Assembly: GCF_003977685.1 (NCBI RefSeq)
Contig: NZ_RYZH01000043.1
Span: 1-60,570, forward strand
DNA from: Tautonia sociabilis
Lineage (GTDB): Bacteria; Planctomycetota; Planctomycetia; Isosphaerales; Isosphaeraceae
Direction of reading: 5' to 3'
Length of the DNA stretch: 60,570 nucleotides
Below are positions 1 to 8,194 of the stretch, piece after piece. The position numbers and the translations under genes are program-made. Within the stretch, counting starts at the first letter, position 1; every line of letters begins with the position of its first letter. Under the pieces are notes generated by a model. It searched no databases. It was given only the letters and a program-made list of their open reading frames with translations, and was not told the DNA's origin.

Positions 1-1
1 C

Positions 2-118
2 CGCTGCCCCTACCAGGTCCTGGGCCTGGTGCTGCCGACCGCCGACTTCTGGGAGCTGCTGCAGGCCGACCCCGCCGCATTGACGCAACAACTGTCAACC
101 CAACAGGATGGCGGATGA
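2..118 (+). CDS. C-terminal end of an unidentified protein (partial)
   Basis: The window opens inside an open frame that ends with TGA at 116-118. The 38 residues that can be read start RCPYQVLGLVLP and finish with a Gln/Thr-rich tail (LTQQLSTQQDGG). The codons show the strong third-position G/C typical of real genes here. Nothing in this short tail identifies a family. It is called because the frame is open from the window edge and the region after the stop changes to repeat-rich, non-coding-looking sequence. Confidence 0.45.
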   Translation, partial: RCPYQVLGLVLPTADFWELLQADPAALTQQLSTQQDGG

Positions 119-216
119 GACAGTGCCTTCGTTTCGGCGACAGGGGCGTTCCGCTGGCCGTGAGGTGGACCGTTCAGAAGGGGACGGAAGGAAACGTTGC
201 TCAAGCACAACAGAGC

Positions 217-321
217 ACAGATCAGAGAGCACAGGGTTGGGCTTGGGAACAACAGATCAGAGAAGACGGGGTTAGCCTTGGGCGGAACGGATCAGAGGAG
301 AGGGGGTTGGGCTTGGGCGGA
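217..321. repeat. Three imperfect 35-base tandem units
   Basis: Units start at 217, 252 and 287. Each begins ACAGATCAG or ACGGATCAG, has a purine-rich middle (GAGA/GAAGA/GAGAG) and ends with a GGGTTGGGCTTGGG-like segment. The units differ by several substitutions. They run directly into the 24-base repeats that follow and share the GATCAG core with them. Confidence 0.75.
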
Positions 322-393
322 ACGGATCAGGGAACAAATCAGAGAACGGATCAGGGAACAAATCAGCGAACGGATCAGGGAACAAATCAGAGA
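322..393. repeat. Three near-perfect 24-base tandem units
   Basis: Units at 322-345, 346-369 and 370-393 carry ACGGATCAGGGAACAAATCA followed by GAGA or GCGA. The second unit differs from the others by one base (C for A). The period is a multiple of three, so in one frame it would read as an eight-residue TDQGTNQR repeat, but the flanking frame does not look coding. The near identity suggests recent expansion. Confidence 0.85.
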
Positions 394-447
394 GCAGAGG
401 GAGAGCTGTCCGGGCGAACGTTCTGGTTGGACGGCCGAGTCGGTCAA

Positions 448-575
448 CGCCGTCGTTCAGCGCGAGGCCCAGGAAGCGACGCCGTTCTCCAGCGCGAGGC
501 CCGGGAAGCGATGCCGTCGTCCAGGGAGAGGCCCTGGGAGCGACGCCGTTCTCCAGCGCGAGGCCCGGGAAGGAG
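448..575. repeat. Four 32-base tandem units
   Basis: Units start at 448, 480, 512 and 544. They share the pattern CGCCGT-(C)TCCAG-GAGGCCC-GGGA-GCGA, with units two and four almost identical (CGCCGTTCTCCAGCGCGAGG in both). Unit three is the most diverged. The period is not a multiple of three, so a protein repeat is unlikely. Confidence 0.8.
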
Positions 576-956
576 GCCCTCCCTTCGCTCGGAGCGGAGG
601 GGGGGATGTGCTCCTCGGGGGTCGGGATCGAGGAGGCTGGGGCGTCTTCGGGTCTTCGGGTCGAGTCGAATTGCCAAAGACGAGAGGCCGGGAGTCCTCC
701 GAGAGATCGGCTCGGGATCGAGACGGACGGGGGACGGCCGGGCGGAGGTCGGCCCTTTTGATCAGATCATCGGGAAATCGGGGGAGGGCAGGCAGGAATC
801 CCGAGTCGGGACGAAGGGGAGGGGGAACGCCACTCGGGCTTCGAGGGGGTGCGGGGAGGAGGGGGCGCGTCTCCCCCGGCGTCGAGGAGCGTGCCGGGGC
901 TGGGCTCCTGGAGATCGTCACCCTAGCCCCTCGGGACCGAGAGCGCCCGGCGGGGA

Positions 957-1622
957 TCAAGGGAGCCCGGTGCCGGTCGGGTCGGTGAGGACGACCCAGC
1001 GCCCCGACTGGGGAGGGCCCTCCCCGGTCGATGACGCAAGGTCGGCGGCGCCGAGGAGGTCCTCGAGCCGGGCGAGGACATCGGCCAGGTTTCGGATTGG
1101 AAGGCCCCGAGCGGCGAGGTCGTCGACCGGGAGCCGGAGGTCCGGGCGGTTCCGCTTGCGGACGACAACGCCGTCGATGCTGCGGAACTGGCCGGACCAG
1201 TCGTGGCCGTCGAAGAAGTCGACGCGGACGGGGGGGCAGTCGCGGACCTGGAGGGTGAAGCCGCAGTCCTCCAGGGTCAGGTCCTCGTGCGCCCAGGAAT
1301 CGACGACGGTGACGCCGGGCAGGTCGGCCAGCCGACGGCCGAGGGCGTGGTACTCGGCGTCGGAGCGGGCAGGGGTGCTCATCACGAACAGAACGCCGAC
1401 GAGGCAGAGGAACGCGAGGAGGGGGACGCTGGCGAGGCCCAGCGCGACGGCAACGGGCGTCGCGGCGCCCGAGCGTCGAAGCAGGATGAACAGGAGCACT
1501 CCCGCCATCGGGAAGATCAGGAGCGGTTGGGCGCCGACGAGGGCGGCCAGGACGATCAGCCCCATGAGCCGGCCCACGGTGAACCGGGGGAGCCGGGGAG
1601 GGGCCGGGGTCGTCTCGGTCAT
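957..1622 (-). CDS. Small membrane protein of unknown function
   Basis: A 221-residue protein. It opens with a cytoplasmic stretch (MTETTPAPPRLPRF), then two or three hydrophobic segments between about residues 18 and 80 (VGRLMGLIVLAALVGAQPLL, a second pair ending in FVMS). After the membrane part comes a soluble domain of about 130 residues with a motif-like HDWSGQF and a C-terminal leucine-rich helix (IRNLADVLARLEDLLG). The start ATG at 1620-1622 was chosen because it begins just before the first membrane segment. I do not recognise a family. It lies 29 bases downstream of the TIM-barrel gene on the same strand, so the two may share a transcript. Confidence 0.75.
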   Translation of the reverse strand: MTETTPAPPRLPRFTVGRLMGLIVLAALVGAQPLLIFPMAGVLLFILLRRSGAATPVAVALGLASVPLLAFLCLVGVLFVMSTPARSDAEYHALGRRLADLPGVTVVDSWAHEDLTLEDCGFTLQVRDCPPVRVDFFDGHDWSGQFRSIDGVVVRKRNRPDLRLPVDDLAARGLPIRNLADVLARLEDLLGAADLASSTGEGPPQSGRWVVLTDPTGTGLP

Positions 1623-1651
1623 CTCGGGGCCTCGGGGAGGGGAGTCGAGGT

Positions 1652-2452
1652 TCAGAAGCGGGCGAAACGGTCGGAGAGGGCCTTGTACTGCGGCTCGATC
1701 GGCCGGTTGGGGTCGGGCCAGATGGTGAGGAAGCCGTCGTAGTTGATTTCCTCGAGGGAGCCGAGGTATTCCTCCCAGTCGAGAACGCCGGGGGCGAAGC
1801 CGAAGCCTCGGGGGTTGGGCCGGGCCGGGCCCTCGTCGAGGGAGGAGGAGGTGGCGTCTCGGGCGTAGGCGTGGGCGACGAGGGGGCCGAGGGCCCGGGC
1901 GGCCTCGATCGGGTCGTGCCCGAAGCGGAGCAGGGCTCCCGGATCGAGACTGGCGGCGAGGCCGGGCTGGTCGAGGGCGTCGAGGAAGGCGCGGAGGTCG
2001 GCGCCCGGCTCGGCGCCGGTTTCGATGGCGAGGCGGACGCCGCGATGGTCGGCTCGGCGGGACAGCTCGGTCAGGGCAAGGGAGAAGATGTCGCGTCGGG
2101 CGGAGTCGGACTCGGGGGGGACGGCACCGACCCGGGCGAGGACGAGCCGGGCCCCCAGGTCGAAGGCGAGGGTGAAGGCGGAGGAAGCCTTGGCGAGGCG
2201 GTCGTCGAGCTGGTCGTCGGTGTCGAAGGGGCGTCGGGTCGGGAGGTGGAGGGCGATCAGGGAAAGTTCGGCGGAGCGGAGGGTATGGCGGAGGTCCCGG
2301 CGGCCCGTCTCGGAGAGTCGAGCGGGGTTGAGGTCGCCGGAGGCGTCGAGCACGACCCCTCGGGTGCCGAGGCGGGCCGCCTCTCGGAGCTGGTCCTTGA
2401 GGGAGCGGTCGGGGTCGGGCAGGAGTCGGAGGCCGAGAGGGGAGCGGATCAT
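1652..2452 (-). CDS. Xylose isomerase-like TIM-barrel protein (sugar phosphate isomerase/epimerase family)
   Basis: This 266-residue protein has the AP-endonuclease-2/xylose-isomerase barrel pattern: an N-terminal strand followed by GTRGVVLDASGDL, a middle strand LGARLVLARVG, the metal-region strand GVRLAIETG (Glu as a likely metal ligand), then ALDQPGLAASLDPG, and a final YDGFLTIWPD. Substrate cannot be told from sequence; members act on sugars, inositols or hydroxypyruvate. The first ATG consistent with the fold is at 2450-2452. It appears cytoplasmic (no signal peptide), unlike the second isomerase-like protein at 22355-23260. A promoter-like site lies about 60 bases upstream. The downstream neighbour is a membrane protein of unknown role. 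Confidence 0.85.
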   Translation of the reverse strand: MIRSPLGLRLLPDPDRSLKDQLREAARLGTRGVVLDASGDLNPARLSETGRRDLRHTLRSAELSLIALHLPTRRPFDTDDQLDDRLAKASSAFTLAFDLGARLVLARVGAVPPESDSARRDIFSLALTELSRRADHRGVRLAIETGAEPGADLRAFLDALDQPGLAASLDPGALLRFGHDPIEAARALGPLVAHAYARDATSSSLDEGPARPNPRGFGFAPGVLDWEEYLGSLEEINYDGFLTIWPDPNRPIEPQYKALSDRFARF

Positions 2453-2514
2453 GGAAGGCAACCCGGTTCGGTCGGAATTGGCGCCGGGGGGGCGGCTCTG
2501 GTCTGATGGGTTGA

Positions 2515-2543
2515 ATTGTATCGGACGGGGCCCCGGCTGCGAA
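2515..2543 (-). promoter_or_regulatory. Sigma-70-like promoter for the TIM-barrel gene
   Basis: On the minus strand TTCGCA (2538-2543) is followed by a 17-base spacer and TACAAT (2515-2520). It sits about 62 bases before the ATG at 2452 in the 373-base space between divergent genes (2453-2825). Nothing else was recognised in that space apart from a short run of overlapping ATCGATCG near 2597-2612. Confidence 0.5.
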
Positions 2544-2825
2544 TCGCCCCTGGGGCTGGGGAGGGCCGGCCTCCTCGGGAACCCAGTCTGGCGGATCAAT
2601 CGATCGATCGACTCGGAAACGGTCCACCGATCTCCCCTTCCCACGGTTGCAGGAGTCCGGGAGACCCGGGGAGGCCGGTCCCGCGTCCCTCCGGCTCCGG
2701 AAGCCCCCCGACGGGGTCAACCCTCCCCCGGACCCCGCCAGCAGCGACGCTCTCTCGATCGCATCGAGTCCGGCCCGCCCTCCCCTTTCCCACCGACGAC
2801 GACGACCGCCCGACGGAGCCCCGAC

Positions 2826-4274
2826 GTGCCCCGGACCCGAACGCTCCCGATCGCCCCTCCCCTGCGGCTGCCGATCGATCTGCCGGCCGACCGGCTGAGG
2901 ATGCGGGTCGGGCAGATGGAGGGGGCGGCGCTGCTCGACGGCGGGACGGGGCTGGGGGAGGCGGGGCGGTGGAGCATCCTGGCGGCCCGGCCCTGGCGGA
3001 CGATCGAGGCCTCCGATCGGAGGGAGGCGTCCCTCACCTTCCCGGGGGCGACCCCCTCGATCAGCCCGATGGAGGGCCTCTGCCCGGGCCTGGGGGCGGA
3101 GCTGGCCGCGATGGCGGCCTCCCGGCCGAGGGAGATGGTCGAGGAGGATGGGAGGGTTCCCCCGTTCCTGGGAGGGGTGATCGGCTTCTTCGGCTACGAC
3201 CTGGCCCCCCGGTTGGAACGGCTGCCGAGGAAGGCCCCCCGGGACAGCCGGCTGCCGGACCTGAGGCTGTCCTGGTATGACACCTTCGTGGCCATCGACC
3301 ACCGATCGGCCGAGGCGACCCTCTGGGCGGTCGATCTCCGTCGGCAGGGGCCGGAGGCCCTGGAGGAGAGGGCCAGGAGCTGGCGACGGGAGCTGGAATC
3401 ACCCCCGGTTCGGCTGCCTCGGTCCCGGATCACCGCCGGGCCGTCGAGCAACGTCGAGCCCAGCGCCTACCGGAAGGCGATCCGGAGGACGATCGAATAC
3501 ATTCACGCCGGGGATATCTTCCAGGCGAACATCTCCCAGCGCTTCGAGGCGATCGGGGAGCCCGAGCCGCTCGACCTGTACCTGAGGCTCCGGCGCCGGA
3601 GCCCGGCTCCCTACGCGGCGTATCTGGCCCTGGAGGACGGCCGGGCGGTGGTCAGCTCCAGCCCGGAGCTGTTCGTGGAGGTGATCGGCGACCGGGTCGA
3701 GACGAGGCCGATCAAGGGGACGAGGCCGAGGGGGGCGACCTCGGAGGAGGACGAGGCGATGCTCGCCGCGCTGATCGCCAGCGAGAAGGACCGGGCGGAA
3801 CTGGCGATGATCGTCGACCTGGAGCGGAACGACCTGGGGAGGTTCTGCTCGTATGGGACCGTCCGGGTGACCGAGCCGAGCCGGATCGAGCGGTTCCAGA
3901 CGGTGTATCACCAGGTGGCCACGGTCGAGGGCCGCTTGCCCCGGCCGGCGACCCCGGCGACCGTGCCGATGGAGCTGATCCCGAGGATGTTCCCCGGGGG
4001 GTCGATCACCGGGGCGCCGAAGATCCGGGCGATGGAGATCATCGACGAGCTGGAGCCGAACCGGAGAAGCCTGTACACCGGATCGATCGGATACCTCAGC
4101 GCCTGTGGGCGATCGGCGTTCAACATCGCGATCCGGACGATGCTGGTCGAGGGAAACCGAGTGACCTATCAGGTCGGAGGCGGCATCGTGGCCGACAGCG
4201 ACCCGCAGCTCGAATTCGAGGAAACGCTGCACAAGGGCCGGGCGATGCGGGAGGTGCTGGAGGGATCGGCATGA
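2826..4274 (+). CDS. pabB: Aminodeoxychorismate synthase component I
   Basis: Converts chorismate plus ammonia to 4-amino-4-deoxychorismate, the first step of p-aminobenzoate and folate synthesis. The 482-residue protein has an N-terminal TrpE/PabB domain with GRWSILAARP and a C-terminal chorismate-binding domain holding PIKGTRPRG (from about residue 295), SEKDRAELAMIVDLERNDLG and FPGGSITGAPKIRAMEIIDE. The PIKGTRPRG lysine is the residue typical of the PabB/ADC branch rather than anthranilate synthase (PIAGTRxRG), which supports pabB over trpE. I chose the GTG at 2826 because family proteins need the LPIDLPADRL segment before the first in-frame ATG at 2901. It overlaps pabC by four bases (ATGA), so the two are translationally coupled. 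No glutamine amidotransferase subunit is seen nearby. Confidence 0.9.
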   Translation: MPRTRTLPIAPPLRLPIDLPADRLRMRVGQMEGAALLDGGTGLGEAGRWSILAARPWRTIEASDRREASLTFPGATPSISPMEGLCPGLGAELAAMAASRPREMVEEDGRVPPFLGGVIGFFGYDLAPRLERLPRKAPRDSRLPDLRLSWYDTFVAIDHRSAEATLWAVDLRRQGPEALEERARSWRRELESPPVRLPRSRITAGPSSNVEPSAYRKAIRRTIEYIHAGDIFQANISQRFEAIGEPEPLDLYLRLRRRSPAPYAAYLALEDGRAVVSSSPELFVEVIGDRVETRPIKGTRPRGATSEEDEAMLAALIASEKDRAELAMIVDLERNDLGRFCSYGTVRVTEPSRIERFQTVYHQVATVEGRLPRPATPATVPMELIPRMFPGGSITGAPKIRAMEIIDELEPNRRSLYTGSIGYLSACGRSAFNIAIRTMLVEGNRVTYQVGGGIVADSDPQLEFEETLHKGRAMREVLEGSA

Positions 4275-5137
4275 TCTGGGTGCTCGGGGAGATCGTGCCC
4301 GACGAGGCCCTTTCGGTCAGTGTGCTCGACCGGACGTTCGAGCACGGGCTCGGCCTGTTCGAGACGCTGAGGACCTGGGACGGCCGGCCGACGCTGCTGG
4401 ATCGGCACCTGGCCCGGTTGACGAGGTCGGCCCGGGAGCTGGAGATCCCGATCGATCCGGGAGCGCTGCCGGACGAGGCCGCGGTGCTCGCACTGCGGGA
4501 CGAGGAGGGGATCGACGGGGATTGCGCCCTTCGGATCACCCTCTCCGGCGGGTACGACGACGGGAGGCCGGGAACGCTCTGGATGAGGGCCCGGCCCCTC
4601 CCCCCGCCGATCTCCCGGCCAGGGGCGAGGGTCTGCTCGGGCTGGTCCCCGGGCGAGGACGAGCTTCTGATGCGCTCGAAGGCGTTGAACTACTGGTCGC
4701 GACGGCTCGCCTTCGAGCGGGCGAGGCGGCTCGGGTACGATGAGGCCCTGAGCCGGGACGAGTCGGGGGCGATCTTCGAGGGGAGCCGGACGAACGTGTT
4801 CCTCGTCTCGGCGAACCGCCTGATCACGCCGGCAGCGCGCTCGGAATCGGGGAGGCCTCGGCCGATCCTGGCGGGGATCATGCGGGAGGTTGTCGTCGAG
4901 CGGGCGGTGGCGTTGGGGATCGCCGTTGAAGCTCCGCCGATCGTCGCGATCGAGGACCTCCGGCGGGCCGACGAGTGCTTTCTGACGAACGCCGTGCGGG
5001 GGATCATTCCGGTGGCCGAGGTGGACGCCTCCGGGGAGGAGCCCTGCCGGCCGATCCGGTTCGAGCCGCCGGGCCCCCTGACCCGGCTCCTGATGGACGA
5101 CCTGGACTGCTGGCTCCGATCGGAGGACGCCCGATGA
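4271..5137 (+). CDS. pabC: Aminotransferase class IV, probable 4-amino-4-deoxychorismate lyase
   Basis: A PLP enzyme that would release pyruvate from 4-amino-4-deoxychorismate to give p-aminobenzoate. The 288 residues start MIWVLGEIVPDEALSVSVLD and contain DRTFEHGLGLFETLR, the PLP-lysine segment LLMRSKALNYWSR, and GAIFEGSRTNVFLV, all hallmarks of the BCAT/DAAT/ADCL fold type IV family. By sequence alone a branched-chain or D-amino acid transaminase is possible; the overlap with pabB (start ATG inside its stop) makes the lyase the best call. Its own stop overlaps the next ATG (ATGA at 5134), continuing the coupled operon. Confidence 0.85.
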   Translation: MIWVLGEIVPDEALSVSVLDRTFEHGLGLFETLRTWDGRPTLLDRHLARLTRSARELEIPIDPGALPDEAAVLALRDEEGIDGDCALRITLSGGYDDGRPGTLWMRARPLPPPISRPGARVCSGWSPGEDELLMRSKALNYWSRRLAFERARRLGYDEALSRDESGAIFEGSRTNVFLVSANRLITPAARSESGRPRPILAGIMREVVVERAVALGIAVEAPPIVAIEDLRRADECFLTNAVRGIIPVAEVDASGEEPCRPIRFEPPGPLTRLLMDDLDCWLRSEDAR

Positions 5138-6234
5138 CGACCGTGGCCGAGATCGCCTCGTGGCTGGAGGAGTTCGCCCCGACCCGGCTGGCGGAAGGTT
5201 GGGACAACGTCGGCCTGCTGCTGGGGGATCCGGCGGCGACCGTTGAGCGGGTGATGACGTGCCTGACGGTCACTCCCCGGAGCGCGGGGGAGGCGATCGG
5301 GGCGGGGGTGGGCTTGATCGTGAGCCATCACCCGGTCTGGTTCAAACCCGTGCAGCGGCTGAGGGCGGACGGGGAGGATGGCGTCTTGTGGTCGCTGGCG
5401 AGGGCGGGGATCGGGATCTACAGCCCGCACACGGCCTTCGACAACACGAGGGGAGGGATCAACGACGTCCTCTGCGAGCTGCTCGGGCTGGAGGAGGTGG
5501 GGCCGCTGAAGCCTCCGGGGACGAGCCAGGGGTGCAAGGTGGTGGTGTTCTCGCCGGAGTCGGATCGCGAGGCGGTGCTGGCGGCGGCGTTCGGGGAGGG
5601 GGCGGGCCGGATCGGCGATTACGAGGAGTGCTCCTACACGGTCGCGGGGTTTGGCACGTTCCTCGGGCTCGAGGGGACGAACCCGACGGTGGGGAGGCCG
5701 GGCCGTCGGGAGTCGGCGCCGGAGCATCGGATCGAGTTCGTCTGTCCGAGGGAACGGCTCCCGGGCGTGCTGGCAGCGGTCCGGCGGGCGCACTCGTATG
5801 AGGAGCCGGCGATCGACGTGTATCCGACGATCGTCGCGGGCCAGGGGCCGGGAGTGGGGCGCGTCGGCCGGCTGCCGTCGCGGACCTCGCTGGGAGCGCT
5901 GGCCCGCTCGCTTCGGGAACGCCTGCCGGCGCCGGGCCTCCAGTTCGTCGGGGAGCCGGAGCGGGAGGTCGAGCGGGTGGCGGTGGCCTGCGGGGGGGCC
6001 GACGAGTTCGTCCGAGATGCGGCGCAGGCGGGGGCGGACGTGTTCCTGACGGGAGAGGCGCGGTTCCACCGCGCCCTGGAGGCGGAAGCGCTGGGGATGG
6101 GGATGATCGTCGCCGGACACCACGCGACGGAGCGGCCGGCGGTGGAGATGCTGGCCGATCGGCTGGGAAGAGCCTTCCCGGGGCTGTTGGTCTGGGCGAG
6201 CCGGGAGGAGACGGACCCGCTGCGGGGGATCTGA
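5134..6234 (+). CDS. Nif3-like dinuclear metal centre hexameric protein
   Basis: A 366-residue member of the Nif3/YqfO/YbgI family. Family marks: WDNVGLLLGDP near residues 24-34, the metal-binding SHHPVWF (about 64-70), the middle insert typical of the YqfO type (GAGRIGDYEECSYTVAGFGTF), and the C-terminal GEARFHRALEAE and GHHATERPAVEML. The length fits the three-part YqfO-type protein with a central PII-like insert. Its molecular role is not settled; a GTP cyclohydrolase-1 type 2 activity has been claimed for relatives, which would fit with its position directly overlapping p-aminobenzoate genes (folate), but that link is inference. The start overlaps the pabC stop. Confidence 0.9.
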   Translation: MTTVAEIASWLEEFAPTRLAEGWDNVGLLLGDPAATVERVMTCLTVTPRSAGEAIGAGVGLIVSHHPVWFKPVQRLRADGEDGVLWSLARAGIGIYSPHTAFDNTRGGINDVLCELLGLEEVGPLKPPGTSQGCKVVVFSPESDREAVLAAAFGEGAGRIGDYEECSYTVAGFGTFLGLEGTNPTVGRPGRRESAPEHRIEFVCPRERLPGVLAAVRRAHSYEEPAIDVYPTIVAGQGPGVGRVGRLPSRTSLGALARSLRERLPAPGLQFVGEPEREVERVAVACGGADEFVRDAAQAGADVFLTGEARFHRALEAEALGMGMIVAGHHATERPAVEMLADRLGRAFPGLLVWASREETDPLRGI

Positions 6235-6266
6235 GTTCGCCGCCGCGCGACGCCCTGGAGAACAGC

Positions 6267-6299
6267 CGATCCCCGGCGACGCGCTGGCACCGGGGATCG
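6267..6299 (+). terminator. Hairpin after the pab-nif3 operon
   Basis: CGATCCCCGG (6267-6276) pairs perfectly with CCGGGGATCG (6290-6299) around a 13-base loop, 32 bases after the nif3-like stop. There is no T run, so it may work as a rho-assisted or bidirectional terminator between this operon and the convergent gene that ends at 6381. Confidence 0.4.
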
Positions 6300-6380
6300 A
6301 TCGGGGGTGGCGGCGGGGGCCGGTCGCGTTGGGAGGGGAGAGGGAGGCGGAAGCGGCCGGCCGGAAGCTGAGGCTGAGGA

Positions 6381-6728
6381 TCAGGACTCGGCGACCTCGG
6401 CGGAGTGGGCCTTGCCGTTGCCGTTGCCGTTCCCGTTGCCGTTGCCGTTGCCGTTGGCCTCGGCCTTCTCCTTGCGGGGGGTGGCGGGGACCTCCAGCGT
6501 TTGCTGGTGCTCCCAGGAGCCGGCCCAGACCTGGCCGATCCACTTCTGGAGGGAGATGGACTGGACCGTGGGGCGGTCCTCGTCGCGGATCACTTCACCC
6601 CAGGCGCCGACATAGGCGGCGCGGACCTGTGAGGAACTCTCGCCGACGCAAAGCAGCCGTTCTCCTCCGGAGCTGAGCTGGGCGATCGCACGCCAGTCCT
6701 GGGTCCCCGATGTCTGCGAAACTGCCAT
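6381..6728 (-). CDS. Small protein with an Asn-Gly repeat tail
   Basis: A 115-residue hypothetical protein. Residues 1 to about 75 look like a small globular domain (WRAIAQLSSGGERLLCVGES, AAYVGAWGEVI, DRPTVQSISLQKWIG) and are followed by a charged linker (ATPRKEKAEA) and an uninterrupted run of about eight Asn-Gly dipeptides, then KAHSAEVAES. The repeat is encoded by a six-base tandem (GGCAAC with one GGGAAC) at about 6415-6460, a stretch prone to length change. I do not recognise the family. A good promoter match about 200 bases upstream suggests a long untranslated leader. It ends tail to tail with the nif3-like gene. Confidence 0.7.
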   Translation of the reverse strand: MAVSQTSGTQDWRAIAQLSSGGERLLCVGESSSQVRAAYVGAWGEVIRDEDRPTVQSISLQKWIGQVWAGSWEHQQTLEVPATPRKEKAEANGNGNGNGNGNGNGKAHSAEVAES

Positions 6729-7201
6729 CGTACTTCAGTTCCCCGCCCGGCCCGTCCCGGACGGCGGGAGGGGGGGCCGGGGCGATCCGAGGGGACCGAT
6801 CCGGAGGATCCTCCGCCGACGGAGACCGCCGGGGCTTGCACTCGTGCTCACTTGCGATTGGAAATCGGGCCGGGCCGGGCGTGCCGCCCCGCGGGGGGAG
6901 GGGCCCCGGTCCGATCGGGCCACCCCGAACGCAATCTAGGACGCCAGGTCCGGTGCGGCAACCCTGCGAGCCGACGGGCGGGAGGCGCCCGGTCGGATTA
7001 CCGAGGACCGACAAATCGAGTGGAGCGATTTGGTTCGGTCGGCGGTGAGAGGCAGGGTAGACGCGCTCGGAGCGCGGGGCGACTTCGAGGGGAGGCGTTC
7101 GGAAGCGGCCGTCTGACGTTGATGATGCATTTTACCGACCTGGGGGGGGATCGGCGACAAAAAAACCGAAAACCGCGTCCCGAGGGCGGCGGGAGGACGG
7201 C
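6729..7201. other. 473-base intergenic region
   Basis: Holds the leader and promoter of the small gene at 6381-6728 (reading leftward) and the 3' side of the reductase gene at 7202. An A-rich island (CAAAAAAACCGAAAAC) lies at about 7158-7173. No gene was seen in either strand. Confidence 0.5.
6933..6961 (-). promoter_or_regulatory. Sigma-70-like promoter for the Asn-Gly repeat gene
   Basis: On the minus strand TTGCCG (6956-6961), a 17-base spacer, then TAGATT (6933-6938). Transcription would start near 6926, leaving about 200 untranslated bases before the ATG at 6728. Confidence 0.5.
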
Positions 7202-8194
7202 TTAGCCGTTCGGGCGGAGGAGGACCTTGCCGGGGCGTCCGGGCTGCTCGGCGAGGCGGACCGCCTCGGCCAGCGCGTCGAGCCCGAAGCTGGGGCCGAC
7301 GGTGGTGCGGAGGACTCCCTGCCGGATCAGGCGGCCGACCTGGAGGAACAGGGGGAGGGCGGCGGCCTTGCTGCGGCTTCTCATGAAGTGGCCGAGCCAG
7401 AAGCCTCGGAGGACGCGGCGGCCGGAGATCATCAGCCGGGTGTTGACCCGGATGGGCTCTCCGGAGAGTGAGCCGTAGGCCAGCAGCGTGCCCGAGGGGC
7501 CCAGCGCCTCGAAGACGCCGGTGCCGATGTCGCCGCCGACCGGGTCGAGGGCGAAGCGGACGCCGTCGGAGCCGGAGATCCGGCGGACCTGCTCGGGGAT
7601 CGGGCCGTCGGCGGTGAGGACCACGGCGTCGGCCCCCAGGGCGCGCAGCTCCTCGGCGGCCTCGGGGCGGCGGACGACGTTGATCGTCCGGAAGCCGTCG
7701 TGCTGGCCGAGGCGAATGATCATCTTGCCCAGCTCGGAGTTGGCGGCCGATTGGAGCAGCCACTCCCCCTTCGGCACGGCCAGCTCGTGGCGGACCATCG
7801 CCAGCACGGTGGCCGGGTTGACGAAGAACGAGGCGACCTGCTCGTCCGGGATCGGGCCGGGGACGGGGATCGCCTGGACGGCGGGGATGACCGCGAACTG
7901 GGCCCAGTTGCCCCCCTCGCCATTGAGCACGGCCACCCGGCGCCCGACGAGTGCCTTGCCGTAGAGCCCCGGCCCGGCCTTCTCGACCACGCCGACCCCC
8001 TCGAATCCGGGGGAGGCCGGCAGCGAGGGGATGATCGAGTACCTGCCCCGGGTGTAGAGCAGGTCGGAGGGGTTGATCGGGCTGGCGATCATCCGGACGA
8101 GGACCTGGTTGGGGCCGGGCTCGGGGGTGGGGACCTCACGGACCTGGAGGACCTCGGCGGGCTCGCCGAAGCGATCGAAAACGGCGGCGTGCAT
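7202..8194 (-). CDS. Zinc-independent MDR oxidoreductase, enoyl reductase (MECR)-like
   Basis: A 330-residue medium-chain dehydrogenase/reductase. It begins MHAAVFDRFGEPAEVLQVRE and has INPSDLLYTRGRY, the SPGFEGVGVVEKAGPG segment, VNPATVLAMVRHELAVPKGEWLLQ split over the cofactor domain edge, and a NADPH-binding region ending NVVRRPEAAEELRALGADAV. The INPSD and NPATAL-like motifs are those of the trans-2-enoyl-CoA/ACP reductase (MECR/ETR1) branch. The structural and catalytic zinc cysteines of alcohol dehydrogenases are absent. It probably reduces an enoyl thioester or quinone-like substrate with NADPH in the cytoplasm; the exact substrate is unknown. It lies 148 bases downstream of the kinase gene on the same strand. 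Confidence 0.88.
   Translation of the reverse strand: MHAAVFDRFGEPAEVLQVREVPTPEPGPNQVLVRMIASPINPSDLLYTRGRYSIIPSLPASPGFEGVGVVEKAGPGLYGKALVGRRVAVLNGEGGNWAQFAVIPAVQAIPVPGPIPDEQVASFFVNPATVLAMVRHELAVPKGEWLLQSAANSELGKMIIRLGQHDGFRTINVVRRPEAAEELRALGADAVVLTADGPIPEQVRRISGSDGVRFALDPVGGDIGTGVFEALGPSGTLLAYGSLSGEPIRVNTRLMISGRRVLRGFWLGHFMRSRSKAAALPLFLQVGRLIRQGVLRTTVGPSFGLDALAEAVRLAEQPGRPGKVLLRPNG

Larger units (their letters stand above)
119..956. other. Gene-poor, repeat-rich stretch
   Basis: About 840 bases lie between the partial first gene and a minus-strand membrane protein gene. Frames are open on both strands because stop codons are rare at this GC content, but the translations are Arg/Gly/Pro-rich and low in complexity, so I see no convincing gene. 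The left part is unusually A-rich for this genome (217-393) and holds two short tandem repeat families; a third lies at 448-575. No promoter or RNA gene was recognised. Confidence 0.6.

Noticed and set aside
217..575. CRISPR array
   Set aside because: Units are directly adjacent with no unique spacers between them and there are no cas genes nearby.
115..1728. Long open frame on the plus strand containing an eight-residue TDQGTNQR repeat
   Set aside because: The frame runs through three unlike repeat families and then over a well-supported minus-strand gene. The translation is Arg/Gly-rich without a conserved-looking domain.
2597..2612. ATCGATCGATCG run as a functional site
   Set aside because: Short tetranucleotide run between divergent genes with no other sign of function.
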